Below, piece by piece: positions 10,926 through 19,791 of a stretch of DNA of 64,000 nucleotides (its first letter is position 1; the number at the start of each line of letters is the position of its first letter). The notes beneath the pieces were generated by a model. It was not told where the DNA came from and searched no databases. It saw only the letters and a program-made list of their open reading frames with translations. The DNA lies in the NCBI RefSeq assembly GCF_009857595.1, contig NZ_WWCU01000025.1, positions 28,023 through 92,022 on the forward strand. Direction: 5' to 3'. The position numbers and the translations under genes were made by a program. Source of the stretch: Pseudoduganella aquatica. Lineage in GTDB: Bacteria; Pseudomonadota; Gammaproteobacteria; Burkholderiales; Burkholderiaceae_D.

Positions 10926-11729
10926 TCACGCGGCCCTTTGCGCCGGCCGCCCCTGCCGGTGGTACAGGAACTCCAGCACGCTGCTGCGGTAATCGATATA
11001 CAGCGGGTCCTGCGCCAGCGCCAGCCGGTCGCGCGGACGCGCCAGCCGCACCTGCACGATATCCCCTATCGTCGCCGCAGGCCCGTTGCTCATCATGACG
11101 ATGCGGTCCGACAGCAGCACCGCTTCATCCACATCATGCGTCACCATCACCACCGTCGATCCGGTGGCCGCCACGATGCGCAGCAGCTCGTCCTGCAAGT
11201 GCGCACGCGTCAGGGCGTCCAGCGCGCCGAAGGGTTCATCCATCAGCAGCACTTTCGGCTCCATCGCCAGCGCGCGCGCGATGCCCACGCGCTGCTTCAT
11301 GCCGCCCGAGATCTCGTTCGGCCGCTTGCCCGCCGCCGCCGTCAAGCCCACCAGCGCCAGCGCGGCCCAGGTGCGCTCCTGCAGCTGCTTGTTACTCTCC
11401 TTTGCGCTGAACACCCGCTCCACCGCCAGGTACACGTTCTCATAGCAGGTCAGCCACGGCAGCAGCGAGTGGTTCTGGAACACCACCGCGCGCTCGGGCG
11501 AAGGCCCGGCGATCTCGCGGCCGTTGCAGATCATGGTGCCGCCGGTGGGCGTGGTCAGCCCGGCGATCAGGTTCAGCAGCGTGGACTTGCCGCAGCCGGA
11601 GTGGCCGATCAGCGTGATGAACTCGCCCTGCTCCACCGTCAGGTTCACATTGGCCAGCGCATGGAACTGGCCCTTCTTGGTGTTGAACACCATCTCGGCC
11701 TTGCTGATGTCGATGAATTTCGCGCTCAT
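10926..11729 (-). CDS. Nitrate-type ABC transporter ATP-binding protein
   Basis: This is the 267-residue ATPase subunit of an importer of the nitrate/taurine/sulfonate class (NrtD/NasD-like). Walker A is GHSGCGKST, the ABC signature is ISGGMKQRVGIARAL, Walker B is VLLMDEPFGALD, and the switch His is in VMVTHDVDEAV. The C-terminus is basic and short, so it is the plain ATPase, not the NrtC type with an extra binding-protein domain. It is the last gene of an operon with the permease (one base between) and the binding protein. Substrate assignment rests on the binding protein. Confidence 0.92.
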   Translation of the reverse strand: MSAKFIDISKAEMVFNTKKGQFHALANVNLTVEQGEFITLIGHSGCGKSTLLNLIAGLTTPTGGTMICNGREIAGPSPERAVVFQNHSLLPWLTCYENVYLAVERVFSAKESNKQLQERTWAALALVGLTAAAGKRPNEISGGMKQRVGIARALAMEPKVLLMDEPFGALDALTRAHLQDELLRIVAATGSTVVMVTHDVDEAVLLSDRIVMMSNGPAATIGDIVQVRLARPRDRLALAQDPLYIDYRSSVLEFLYHRQGRPAQRAA

Positions 11730-11730
11730 A

Positions 11731-12651
11731 TCAGTTCTCCACTTGTTCGTAGGTAAATGCCTTGGCCAGCGACACCAGCGCCCATTCCAGCAGCAGCCCC
11801 ACCACGCCGATCACGCCGATGGCGATCAGGATGTGCGGCACGTTCAGGTTGTTCCACTCGTCCCAGACCCAGAAGCCGATGCCCACGCCGCCGGTCAGCA
11901 TTTCCGCCGCCACGATCACCAGCCAGGCGGTGCCGATGGCCAGGCGCACGCCGGTGAGCATGTAAGGCAGCACGGAAGGCAGCAGGATCTTGGTGACGAT
12001 CTTCCATTCGGACAGGCTGAGCACGCGCGCCACGTTCATGTAGTCCTGGGGCACGCGCTGCACGCCCACCGCCGTGTTGATAATCATCGGCCAGATCGAG
12101 CAAATAAAGATCGACCAGATGGCGGCCGGGTCGGCGGCCTTGAAAACCAGCAGGCCAATCGGCAGCCAGGCCAACGGCGACACCGGCTTGAGCAGGCTGA
12201 TGATGGGGCTGAACATGCCGTACATGAAGGGGAAGCGGCCGATGATGAAGCCCAGCGGTATGCCCACCAGCGCCGCCAGGCCGAAGCCCATGCCCACGCG
12301 CTGGAGCGAAGCCAGCACGTTCCAGCCTATGCCCTGGTCGTTCGGCCCCTTGCGGTAGAACGGGTCCGAGAACAGCTTGACCGCCTCCTCCCAGGTGGCC
12401 CACGGCGTGGGGAAGCTGCTGTTCTTGGAGGCCAGGATCTGCCAGGCCAGCACCAGCAGCGCCAGGCCGATCAGCGGCGGCAGATACTTCATCACGTAGG
12501 GCCGCATGCGCGCACTCCCCGATTCAAGTTTGATGCCCTTGGCGGCGATGCGCTCGCTGCGCGCGGGCTTCTCCGGCGCGGCTTCCTTCACGGCTTCCTT
12601 CACGGCGTCCTTTACCGGCACGGCGGCGATATTGTGCAGAACTGCGCTCAT
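11731..12651 (-). CDS. Nitrate-type ABC transporter permease (NrtB-like)
   Basis: This is a 306-residue inner-membrane permease with a polar, charged N-terminus of about 55 residues and then about six transmembrane segments. The BPD_transp_1 EAA-type loop is visible around VPQDYMNVARVLSLSEWKI and the following PSVLPYMLTGVRLAIGTAW. It sits between the binding-protein gene (nine bases) and the ATPase gene (one base), so the three are almost certainly co-transcribed. Similarity to NrtB/NtrB of nitrate importers is by pattern only; taurine or cyanate transporters belong to the same superfamily. Confidence 0.9.
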   Translation of the reverse strand: MSAVLHNIAAVPVKDAVKEAVKEAAPEKPARSERIAAKGIKLESGSARMRPYVMKYLPPLIGLALLVLAWQILASKNSSFPTPWATWEEAVKLFSDPFYRKGPNDQGIGWNVLASLQRVGMGFGLAALVGIPLGFIIGRFPFMYGMFSPIISLLKPVSPLAWLPIGLLVFKAADPAAIWSIFICSIWPMIINTAVGVQRVPQDYMNVARVLSLSEWKIVTKILLPSVLPYMLTGVRLAIGTAWLVIVAAEMLTGGVGIGFWVWDEWNNLNVPHILIAIGVIGVVGLLLEWALVSLAKAFTYEQVEN

Positions 12652-12660
12652 GGCTGCTCC

Positions 12661-13893
12661 TTATGCTTTGATCTTGAATGAATCGGCGTAGGCTTTCGGA
12701 TTCTTGCCGTCCCAGGTGGTGCCGTCGATCAGCTTCACGCTGCGCATGGCGGACTTCGGCACGGCCACCTTGGCCATGGCGGCGGCGTCCTTGTACACAT
12801 CGACCTGGTTGATCTGCGTGGCCACCGCCAGATAGTCCGGCTCGGCCTTGAGCAGGCCCCAGCGCTTCTGCTGCGTGAGGAACCACATGCCGTCCGACAG
12901 GTAGGGGAAGTTCACCGAACCGTCGTTGAAGAACTTCATCGAATTCGGATCGTCCCAGGTCTTGCCCAGGCCATTCTGGTAGCGGCCCAGGATGCGCTGG
13001 TTGATCACGTCCACCGAGGTGTTCACATAGGACTTGTCGGCGATGGTTTCGGCCATCTTCAGCTTGTTCGACAGCGACGCGTCGATCCAGCGGCTGGCGT
13101 CCAGGATGGCGGCGGTCAGCGCGCGCGCCGTGTTGGGATACTTCTTCACCCATTCGGCGCTGGTGCCGAGCACCTTCTCCGGATGGTCGCGCCAGATCTC
13201 CTGGGTGGTGGTGGCGGTGATGCCGATGCCGTCCACAATCGCGCGGTGGTTCCACGGCTCGCCCACGCAAAAGCCGTCCATATTCCCGATGCGCATATTG
13301 GCCACCATCTGCGGCGGCGGCACGGTGATCATCTTGGCGTCCTTCATGGGATTGATGCCATAGCTGGCCAGCCAGTAGTACAGCCACATGGCATGGGTGC
13401 CGGTGGGGAAGGTCTGCGCGAAGGAATACTCGCGCGGGTCCTTCTTCATCAGCGCGGCCAGCGAGGGGCCGTCCACGCCGCCCTTGTCGGACACTTTTTT
13501 CGACAGCGTGATGGCCTGGCCGTTGTGGTTCAGATTCATCAGCACGGCCATATCCTTCTTGGGACCGCCGGCGCCCAGGTGCACGCCGTAGACCAGGCCA
13601 TACAGCACGTGGGCCGCGTCCAGTTCCCCGTTCACCAGTTTGTCGCGCACGCTGGGCCAGGAAGCTTCCTTGCTGGGCACGATCTTGATGCCGTATTTCT
13701 TGTCGAAGCCCAGCACGGAAGCCATCACCACCGAGGCGCAGTCGGTCAGCGGGATGAAACCGATCTTGACTTCTTCTTTTTCAGGCTTGTCCGAGCCGGC
13801 GGCCCAGACGCCTTGCGTGGCAAGGCCGGAGATTGCGGTGGCGGCGCCGGCTTTCAACAGGCTGCGGCGAGTCAAGCTGATTTTGCTGTCCAT
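12661..13893 (-). CDS. nrtA: ABC transporter substrate-binding protein, nitrate type (NrtA-like), Tat-exported
   Basis: This is a 410-residue periplasmic binding protein of the CmpA/NrtA family. The N-terminus carries a twin-arginine signal (TRRSLLKAGAATA) with probable cleavage after WAAG. Family features include IGFIPLTDCASVVMA at the start of the mature protein, AHVLYGLVYGVHLG, MWLYYWLASYGINP and GFCVGEPWNHRA. NrtA/CmpA bind nitrate/nitrite or bicarbonate; nitrate is favoured by the accompanying permease and by a NirD-like gene nearby, but this is inference. It is the first gene of the operon, with a LysR gene about 195 bases upstream in the same direction. Confidence 0.9.
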   Translation of the reverse strand: MDSKISLTRRSLLKAGAATAISGLATQGVWAAGSDKPEKEEVKIGFIPLTDCASVVMASVLGFDKKYGIKIVPSKEASWPSVRDKLVNGELDAAHVLYGLVYGVHLGAGGPKKDMAVLMNLNHNGQAITLSKKVSDKGGVDGPSLAALMKKDPREYSFAQTFPTGTHAMWLYYWLASYGINPMKDAKMITVPPPQMVANMRIGNMDGFCVGEPWNHRAIVDGIGITATTTQEIWRDHPEKVLGTSAEWVKKYPNTARALTAAILDASRWIDASLSNKLKMAETIADKSYVNTSVDVINQRILGRYQNGLGKTWDDPNSMKFFNDGSVNFPYLSDGMWFLTQQKRWGLLKAEPDYLAVATQINQVDVYKDAAAMAKVAVPKSAMRSVKLIDGTTWDGKNPKAYADSFKIKA

Positions 13894-14087
13894 CTTATCC
13901 CCATGCTAGTTTGTGAACTGCGGCAGGCGGACGCCTGCCCTGCCACTAGCTTTGCAATAGCTGTGCCAGCCCGATTCCGGGGCGGCGGCTGTCAAACGCG
14001 GGGAAAGAAGTGTATTTTCAGCACCGATATTGTGCGGCGCACCAAAAGCAGGCGCACAAAGTGCGCATTTGGCGCCGGGCCGGCGCC

Positions 14088-14993
14088 CTAAAGCGGCTGC
14101 AGCACCGGCACGGCGCGCAGGCGCTCCGCCATCAGGTCGACGAAGCTGCGGATGCGGGCCGAACCCTGCCGGCTGTCGCGATGCACGATGCTGACCGGCA
14201 CACCGGGCGTGGCGTACTCCTCCAGCAGCAGCACCAGCTCGCCCGACGCCAGCAGCGCCTCGGCCTGGTAAGACAGCAGGCGCGTGACGCCAAAACCGCG
14301 CCGCACCGCCTCGATCGCCGCGTCGTTGCTGTTGACCACCAGGCGCGGCTTCAAGCGCAGCGACTGCGCGCGGCCCGCCTGCGCAAAGCGCCAGTCCGGC
14401 GCACCGCTCGAACCGGACGACGTCACGATCACATGGTCCGCCAGCGCCTCGGGCGCGGACGGGGTGCCGTGTTCCGCCAGATAAGACGGCGCGGCGCAGA
14501 TCACGCGCCGCACCTGGCCCACGGTGACGGCGCGCAGGCTCGAATCGGGCAGATCGCCGATGCGCACCGCCACATCGATGCCCTCCTCCAGCATATTGGT
14601 CACGCGGTCCACAAACATGGCGTTGACCTCCATGCCCGGATAGCGGCGCAGATACTCGACGATGCCGGGCGTGACGTACTGGCGGCCGAACAGCACCGGC
14701 GCCGTCACCGACAAGTGGCCGCGCGGGGCGGCGTTGCTGCCGGCGGCGGCCTCGTCGGCCTCGTCCACCTCCGCGATGATGCGGCGCGCATCGTCCAGAT
14801 AGCGCTGGCCGGCCTCGGTGACGCGCACATGGCGCGTACTGCGGTCCAGCAATCGCACGCCGAGGCGCTCCTCCAGCGCGGCGATGGCGCGCGTGACGGC
14901 CGGCGGCGACATCCCCAACCGCCGCGCCCCGCCCGCAAAGCTCTGCTCCTCGCCCACGGCGACAAACACCCCCATCAAATGCAGTCTATCCAT
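14088..14993 (-). CDS. LysR-family transcriptional regulator
   Basis: This is a 301-residue LysR regulator with an N-terminal winged helix-turn-helix (MDRLHLMGVFVAVGEEQSF, then RRLGMSPPAVTRAIAALEE) and a C-terminal effector-binding domain. Of two adjacent ATGs the second is chosen because GGAG lies five bases before it; the frame upstream runs into a large inverted repeat and is not family-like. It points toward the nitrate-transport operon 195 bases downstream, but its sequence looks like the general single-domain LysR group that often regulates neighbouring redox genes. Target unknown. Confidence 0.92.
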   Translation of the reverse strand: MDRLHLMGVFVAVGEEQSFAGGARRLGMSPPAVTRAIAALEERLGVRLLDRSTRHVRVTEAGQRYLDDARRIIAEVDEADEAAAGSNAAPRGHLSVTAPVLFGRQYVTPGIVEYLRRYPGMEVNAMFVDRVTNMLEEGIDVAVRIGDLPDSSLRAVTVGQVRRVICAAPSYLAEHGTPSAPEALADHVIVTSSGSSGAPDWRFAQAGRAQSLRLKPRLVVNSNDAAIEAVRRGFGVTRLLSYQAEALLASGELVLLLEEYATPGVPVSIVHRDSRQGSARIRSFVDLMAERLRAVPVLQPL

Positions 14994-15011
14994 CATTTCT
15001 CCAAACAAAAC

Positions 15012-15090
15012 CGGGGTCAGTTCTACCATCGCGTCACGGACTCAAGCACGTTAAGGCTGAGTTCGTGACGCGATGGTAGAACTGACCCCG
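15012..15090. repeat. Large perfect inverted repeat of the GGGGTCAG family
   Basis: Arms of 27 bases (15012-15038 and 15064-15090) are perfect reverse complements, starting CGGGGTCAGTTC and ending GAACTGACCCCG; the 25-base centre adds an ACTCA/TGAGT pairing. A partial extra copy, ATGGTGACCCCG, follows at 15091. The element lies between two LysR genes, and the downstream end of the 15051-16019 gene is inside it. Two more members lie at 48158-48183 and 51149-51175. Confidence 0.93.
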
Positions 15091-16019
15091 ATGGTGACCC
15101 CGATGGTGGGGTGCTTAATTTTCGGGAACAGGCCGGGGGCGCGCTCGGAGGCGAAGTCGATGAACTGGCGCACGCGCTGCGGCATCTGGGTGCGCTGCTG
15201 GTAGTACATGTAGACGCCGCTGTTGACGGTGACGGTGTGCGGCAGCAGGTGCACCAGGCGGCCGGCGGCGATGTCGGCTTCGGCCATGTAGGCGGCCAGC
15301 TGGCCAATGCCGACGCCTTCGCGCACGGCCTGCACTTCGCCCTCCACCGTGTTGAAGCTGGCCACCGTGGGAATGTCTTTGTAGACCGTGCCGCCGTCGA
15401 TGCGCAGTTCCCACGGCACCAGGCGGCCGGTGTTGGGCTGGCGGAAGCCGGTGCAGCGGTGCGCGGCCAGCTCGTCCACCGTCTGCGGCGCGCCGTGCTT
15501 TTCGAGGTAGCGCGGCGCGGCGCAGATGTACAGGCCGATGTCGCCGATGCGGCGCGAGACCAGGTTGCGCTCGGGCGGGTTGCCGCCCCGGAAGCCGACG
15601 TCGATCTTGGCGTCGATCAGGTCGGTGAAGTGGTCTTCCAGCAGCAGGTCGAACTGCACGCCGGGATGCAGATCCTGGAAGTCGCGCACCAGCGGGATCA
15701 GCATGTGGTTGCCGAAGGAGGTGGGCGCGGCCACCCGTATCACGCCGTCCATGTCCTTGCGGCTGTTGCGCACGTTTTCCAGCGCTTCGTCCAGCAGCCG
15801 CAGGCCGGGGCTGGCCAGCTCGAACAGGCGCTCGCCCTCCTCGGTCAGGCTGAGGCTGCGCGTGGTGCGGTGGAACAGGCGCACGCCGAGGCTGTCCTCC
15901 AGCTGGCGCACGGCTTTGCTGACGGCCTGCGGCGACAGCCCGGCCTCGGCCGCCGCCTGGCTGAAGCTGCCGGCACGGACCACGGCGATAAACAAAGTGA
16001 TAACGCGGGAAGTATCCAT
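15051..16019 (-). CDS. LysR-family regulator with repeat-derived C-terminus
   Basis: This is a 322-residue LysR regulator: the N-terminal DNA-binding domain is MDTSRVITLFIAVVRAGSF with LSPQAVSKAVRQLEDSLG, followed by a substrate-binding domain with ICAAPRYLEKHGAP. It is divergent from the short-chain dehydrogenase gene at 16129, separated by 109 bases, the classic LysR arrangement, so that gene is its likely target. The last 15 or so residues (VTIGVSSTIASRTQP) are encoded by the GGGGTCAG inverted repeat, and the stop codon lies in the loop. The ancestral stop probably lay near residue 305; insertion of the repeat extended the frame. Confidence 0.9.
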   Translation of the reverse strand: MDTSRVITLFIAVVRAGSFSQAAAEAGLSPQAVSKAVRQLEDSLGVRLFHRTTRSLSLTEEGERLFELASPGLRLLDEALENVRNSRKDMDGVIRVAAPTSFGNHMLIPLVRDFQDLHPGVQFDLLLEDHFTDLIDAKIDVGFRGGNPPERNLVSRRIGDIGLYICAAPRYLEKHGAPQTVDELAAHRCTGFRQPNTGRLVPWELRIDGGTVYKDIPTVASFNTVEGEVQAVREGVGIGQLAAYMAEADIAAGRLVHLLPHTVTVNSGVYMYYQQRTQMPQRVRQFIDFASERAPGLFPKIKHPTIGVTIGVSSTIASRTQP

Positions 16020-16128
16020 TTACAACCAGAAGGTGAAAATCAAACGCCTTTATGGTGGCTAGTGTAGCAGAGGCAGGCGGCCTAAACTGGCCTCCATCAA
16101 CATCCCACCACCTCTCAAGGAGAACAGC

Positions 16129-16980
16129 ATGTCTAAAGTATGGTTTATCACCGGTGCATCGCGCGGCTTCGGCGTCCTGATGGCGAAAGATGCGCTGGCG
16201 CGCGGCGACAGCGTGGCCGCCACCGCCCGCAACCCGCAAGCGGTGATCGACGCCATCGGCGCCCATCCCAATCTGCTGGCGCTGCGCCTGGACGTGACGC
16301 AGGAGGCGGCCGCCGTGCTGGCCGCGCGCGCCGCCGTGGACCGTTTCGGCCGCATCGACGTGCTGGTGAACAACGCCGGCTACGGCCTGCTGGGCGCGGT
16401 CGAGGAGGCCAGCGACGCGGAGGTGCGCGCGCTGTACGACACCAATGTGTTCGGCCTGCTCAACGTCACCCGCGCCGTGCTGCCGCATATGCGCCGGCAG
16501 GGCGGCGGCCATGTGATGAATATCTCGTCCGTGGGCGGCTACACGGCCCACGCGGGCTGGGGCGTGTACGGCTCGACCAAGTTCGCGGTGGAGGGCATCA
16601 GCGAGGCCATGGCCGAGGAAGTGCGGCCGCTGGGCATCCACGTCACGGTGGTCGAGCCGGGCTATTTCCGCACCGAGTTCCTGGAAGGGAATTCGCTGGT
16701 CTCCACCGATGCGCGCCTGGACGACTATGCCGGCACCGTGGGCGCCATGCGCACCTTCGCCGCCAGCGTCAGCCTCAAGCAGCCGGGCGATCCGCGCAAG
16801 CTGTCGCTGGCCATCCTGAAGCTGGCCGACAGCGCGCAGCCTCCCGTGCGCCTGATGCTGGGCAGCGACACGGTGCGCATGGTGCGCGAGAAGAACCGCT
16901 TCGTGGAGCAGGAACTGGGCGAGTGGATCAGCCTGTCGCTGTCCACCGACCATGACGACGTGCTGCCACAGGCGGCCTGA
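16129..16980 (+). CDS. Short-chain dehydrogenase/reductase (SDR)
   Basis: This is a 283-residue classical SDR. Cofactor motif TGASRGFG is at the N-terminus, NNAG is at about residue 81, the catalytic Ser is in NISSVGGY, and the Tyr/Lys pair is in YGSTK. The basic residues after the first strand (AATARNPQ) favour NADPH. The ribosome binding site AAGGAG sits well before ATG. It is transcribed divergently from a LysR gene, the probable regulator. The substrate cannot be deduced; similar proteins are often annotated only as oxidoreductases. Confidence 0.93.
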   Translation: MSKVWFITGASRGFGVLMAKDALARGDSVAATARNPQAVIDAIGAHPNLLALRLDVTQEAAAVLAARAAVDRFGRIDVLVNNAGYGLLGAVEEASDAEVRALYDTNVFGLLNVTRAVLPHMRRQGGGHVMNISSVGGYTAHAGWGVYGSTKFAVEGISEAMAEEVRPLGIHVTVVEPGYFRTEFLEGNSLVSTDARLDDYAGTVGAMRTFAASVSLKQPGDPRKLSLAILKLADSAQPPVRLMLGSDTVRMVREKNRFVEQELGEWISLSLSTDHDDVLPQAA

Positions 16981-17000
16981 GGCCACCGCAGCCCCGGCCG

Positions 17001-18227
17001 CTAGCGGGCAAGCAGATCGGCGCGGGGCGGCGTCCAGGCGGGGACGCCGGCGGGACAGGCGCGTCCGGCGGTCGCCGCCAGGTCCAGCGTGGTGAAGTTG
17101 CCGCGCGGCGTGGTGGCGAAGCGCATGTCGCTGGCGGTGGCGCCTGTGATGGCGGGCATGCGCGCGAAACGCAGCCAGGCCGACAGCCAGCAGTTGCCGT
17201 CCGCCTGGCTGCGCAGTTCGGCCAGCTTGCCGCTGACCTCGCTATACAGTTCGACGCCCGGAGCGGCGGCGCGGTGCGGCGGCGGGTCCAGCAGGCCCGA
17301 GGGGCATTGCTGCGGCGGCAGCCAGCCCGGCGCCAGGCTGACCAGACCGCGCCGCAGGCGGTAGCTGCCAGCCGCTACATTGGATTCGATCGAAACAAAA
17401 GCCCAGCACAGCGGCTGCGCCGGAAAAGCGGTCATGGCGACGTCGTGGATGCGCGACTGCGGATCGGCCGCCTGCAGCGCAGCCTGCACGCGCTGTCGCC
17501 CCGCCGTGCCGGCCACGCCTTGCGCCGCGACGAAGCCCACGCTGACCAGCAGCGCCAGCGCCATCGCGCGCCGGCTGCGCCGCCGTGCCGCTTTCAGGCA
17601 AGCCAGCCCGGCGCCCAGCGCCAGCAAGGCCGCCAGCGACACCGTCCCCAAATAGCCCCGCGCCGCGAAGTAGCACAGCGCGCCCGCCAGCCCGGCCAGC
17701 ATCAGCCAGCGCAGCCACGGCCGGCCGATCGCCATGATCAGCGGCGCGCCGAACGCCACCCAGAACACCGGTTCGATGATGAAGATCATGTCGCCATAGA
17801 ACCAGCGTCCGTCGAAGGGATAGAAAGGATGCACGCCATAGGAATTGAGGAAGTCCATGCCGATGTGCAGCAGGAAGCCCAGCACGACCGCCGCGCCCAG
17901 CCCGGCGCGCGCGTGCTGGCTGCGCCGCAGCAGCGCCCGCGCATTCGGCCATAGCAGCCATAGCAGCGCCACCAGCAGCAGGGCCTGCGGCACTTCATAA
18001 AGCAAGGTGTGCGTGTGGCCGCGATGCTGCAGCAGGTAGCCGAGCGGGTCGGGCAGCAGCCGGGTCAGGAACAGGTCGAGGTCGGGGAAATTGCTGGCGG
18101 CGGCGCAGGCGGTGAGCAGCAGGCGGTGCCGCGTGCGCTGGCCTGCTTCGTCCGGTTCGGCGGGCAGGCTGCGCTGCACCAGTTCGCCGACGCCGAGGCC
18201 GACGACGGTGTGGGTGATGTTATCCAT
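17001..18227 (-). CDS. Membrane-bound metal-dependent hydrolase (DUF457/YdjM type)
   Basis: This is a 408-residue inner-membrane protein. The N-terminal half has the metal-ligand motifs of the family: DNITHTVVGL, SNFPDLD, QHRGHTHTLL and HIGMDFLNSYGVHP. About five hydrophobic segments lie between residues 80 and 230. The C-terminal 180 residues form a soluble, probably periplasmic domain found in proteobacterial members. Function is unknown beyond the predicted hydrolase chemistry. It converges on the dehydrogenase gene, with about 20 bases between them. Confidence 0.85.
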   Translation of the reverse strand: MDNITHTVVGLGVGELVQRSLPAEPDEAGQRTRHRLLLTACAAASNFPDLDLFLTRLLPDPLGYLLQHRGHTHTLLYEVPQALLLVALLWLLWPNARALLRRSQHARAGLGAAVVLGFLLHIGMDFLNSYGVHPFYPFDGRWFYGDMIFIIEPVFWVAFGAPLIMAIGRPWLRWLMLAGLAGALCYFAARGYLGTVSLAALLALGAGLACLKAARRRSRRAMALALLVSVGFVAAQGVAGTAGRQRVQAALQAADPQSRIHDVAMTAFPAQPLCWAFVSIESNVAAGSYRLRRGLVSLAPGWLPPQQCPSGLLDPPPHRAAAPGVELYSEVSGKLAELRSQADGNCWLSAWLRFARMPAITGATASDMRFATTPRGNFTTLDLAATAGRACPAGVPAWTPPRADLLAR

Positions 18228-18294
18228 GCCCCGGATGTTACCCGAACCCGGGGCAGGAAAATGGCTGGCTTACAACTTTTCCACCTACACCACG

Positions 18295-18585
18295 CTAGCG
18301 CTGCACTTCCACGCCGTGCCAGAAGGCGACGTGGTCCTTGATGTGCTGCGCCTTGTCGGACGGGTGGCGGTAGAACCAGGCGGCGTTTTCGTTGACCTTG
18401 CCGTCCACCAGCAGATGGTAGTAGTTGGCCTTGCCTTTCCACGGGCAGGTGGTGGTGTGCTCGCTTTCCTGCAGGTATTCCTCGGCCACTTTCCCGATCG
18501 GGAAGTAGACGTTGTTCTCCACGATCTGCACTTCGTCGTCATTCGCTTCGGCGATCACTTCGCCGTTCCAGATTGCTTTGGGCAT
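18295..18585 (-). CDS. DUF427 domain protein
   Basis: This is a 96-residue protein that is one complete DUF427 domain (beta-tent fold). It has MPKAIWNGEVIAEAN at the start, then VYFPIGKV, TTTCPWKGKANYYHL and the characteristic AAWFYRHPSDKAQHIKDHVAFW. The role is unknown. A ribosome binding site with GGAGG precedes the start. It lies between the membrane hydrolase and the GAF-GGDEF gene, all on the minus strand, and may share their transcript. Confidence 0.92.
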   Translation of the reverse strand: MPKAIWNGEVIAEANDDEVQIVENNVYFPIGKVAEEYLQESEHTTTCPWKGKANYYHLLVDGKVNENAAWFYRHPSDKAQHIKDHVAFWHGVEVQR

Positions 18586-18606
18586 GGCTGCCTCCTGTGG
18601 GCTGAA

Positions 18607-19662
18607 TTAACTTTCGACGCGGTCGCGTCCGCTCGCCTTGGCGCGCGCCAGCGCCTGCTCGGCCTGGCGCAGCAGGCTGTCGCCGTCGCTGATGTCCATG
18701 TGGTTGAAGGCGCCGACGCCGATGCTGGCCGTGACCGGCAGCAAGCGCCCTGCTTCGCGGTGGATTTGCGCAGCCAGCTTGGCGCGCAGGTTTTCGGCCA
18801 GCTTGAGCGCGCCTTCCAGCGGCGTGTTGGGCAGCAGCACGCAGATTTCCTGGCCGCCGTAGCGCCCGGCCAGGTCGATCACGCGCACGTTCTCGCGCAC
18901 CAGGCGGCCGACGTTGGCCAGCACCAGGTCGCCCGCGTCGCTGCCGTGGCGCTCGTTGACGGCCTTGAAGCCGTCCAGGTCGATAATCAGGGCCGACAGC
19001 GGCGTGCGGAAGCGGCGCGTGCGCGCCACTTCAAAGCTCAGCTTGCCCAGCAGGGAGCGGCGGTTGTGCAAGCCTGTCAGCTCGTCGGTGGTGGACAATT
19101 CGGCCAGTTCGGCCCGGGCCGCCTGCAGCGCGTGCCGCGCGGCGCGCGCTTCCAGCAGCGCCATGGCCTGCGCGGCAAGGCGGCGCAGGCTGCGCGCCTG
19201 CTCGGGACCGAGACGGCCCGGCCTGCTGTCCATCACGCTGAGCGCGCCGATGGCGTAGCCGTCCGGCGCGGTCAGCGCCACGCTGCTGTACATGCGCATA
19301 TGGGGGGCGGACACCGTCAGCGGCATCTCGGCGGTGCGCGGGTCGGCGCTCAGGTCTTCGATTTCGGTGGCTTGCTGGCCCAGCACGGCCAGCGAGCAGT
19401 AGCTTTGCTCGCGCGGCAAGGTGTCCAGCGCCAGGCCGGTGGCGGCTTTCACCCAGGCGCGCCCGGCGTCCACCAGGGTGATGAAGGCGTACGGCACGCC
19501 GCACAGCTGCGCGGCCAGTTCGGTCAGGAAGGTGAATTCCTCGCAGGCGGGGGTGTCCAGCACGTGGTAGCGCTGCAGCGCGCTTACGCGGCGCGCGTCG
19601 TCCGGCGGAATGGCATAACTGAGTGGGTATATATTCGGGTAAATATTCTCTGCGGCCAGCAT
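18607..19662 (-). CDS. GAF-GGDEF protein with degenerate GGQEI active site
   Basis: This is a 351-residue signalling protein with a GAF sensor (about 30-175), a short helical linker and a GGDEF domain (about 190-345). The metal-binding DLDGFK (Asp228) is present, but the signature reads GGQEI (269-273) instead of GG(D/E)EF: the third residue, a metal ligand and catalytic residue in active diguanylate cyclases, is Gln. The inhibitory site RVID (260-263) is intact at the right spacing. It is therefore more likely a c-di-GMP receptor or an inactive partner than an enzyme. The GAF domain belongs to the group often fused to GGDEF in betaproteobacteria. Confidence 0.92.
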   Translation of the reverse strand: MLAAENIYPNIYPLSYAIPPDDARRVSALQRYHVLDTPACEEFTFLTELAAQLCGVPYAFITLVDAGRAWVKAATGLALDTLPREQSYCSLAVLGQQATEIEDLSADPRTAEMPLTVSAPHMRMYSSVALTAPDGYAIGALSVMDSRPGRLGPEQARSLRRLAAQAMALLEARAARHALQAARAELAELSTTDELTGLHNRRSLLGKLSFEVARTRRFRTPLSALIIDLDGFKAVNERHGSDAGDLVLANVGRLVRENVRVIDLAGRYGGQEICVLLPNTPLEGALKLAENLRAKLAAQIHREAGRLLPVTASIGVGAFNHMDISDGDSLLRQAEQALARAKASGRDRVES

Positions 19663-19791
19663 GGCGTCCCTTCGTAGCGTCGTTGCGCTTGTCTAGTCTA
19701 TAAGCTTCGGTGCTACATCGACAAGTTTAGCGCAAAAAAACCGCGAACGGACATCCGCCCCGCCTTTCGGCCGCAGATTGCCCGCCCGGGC

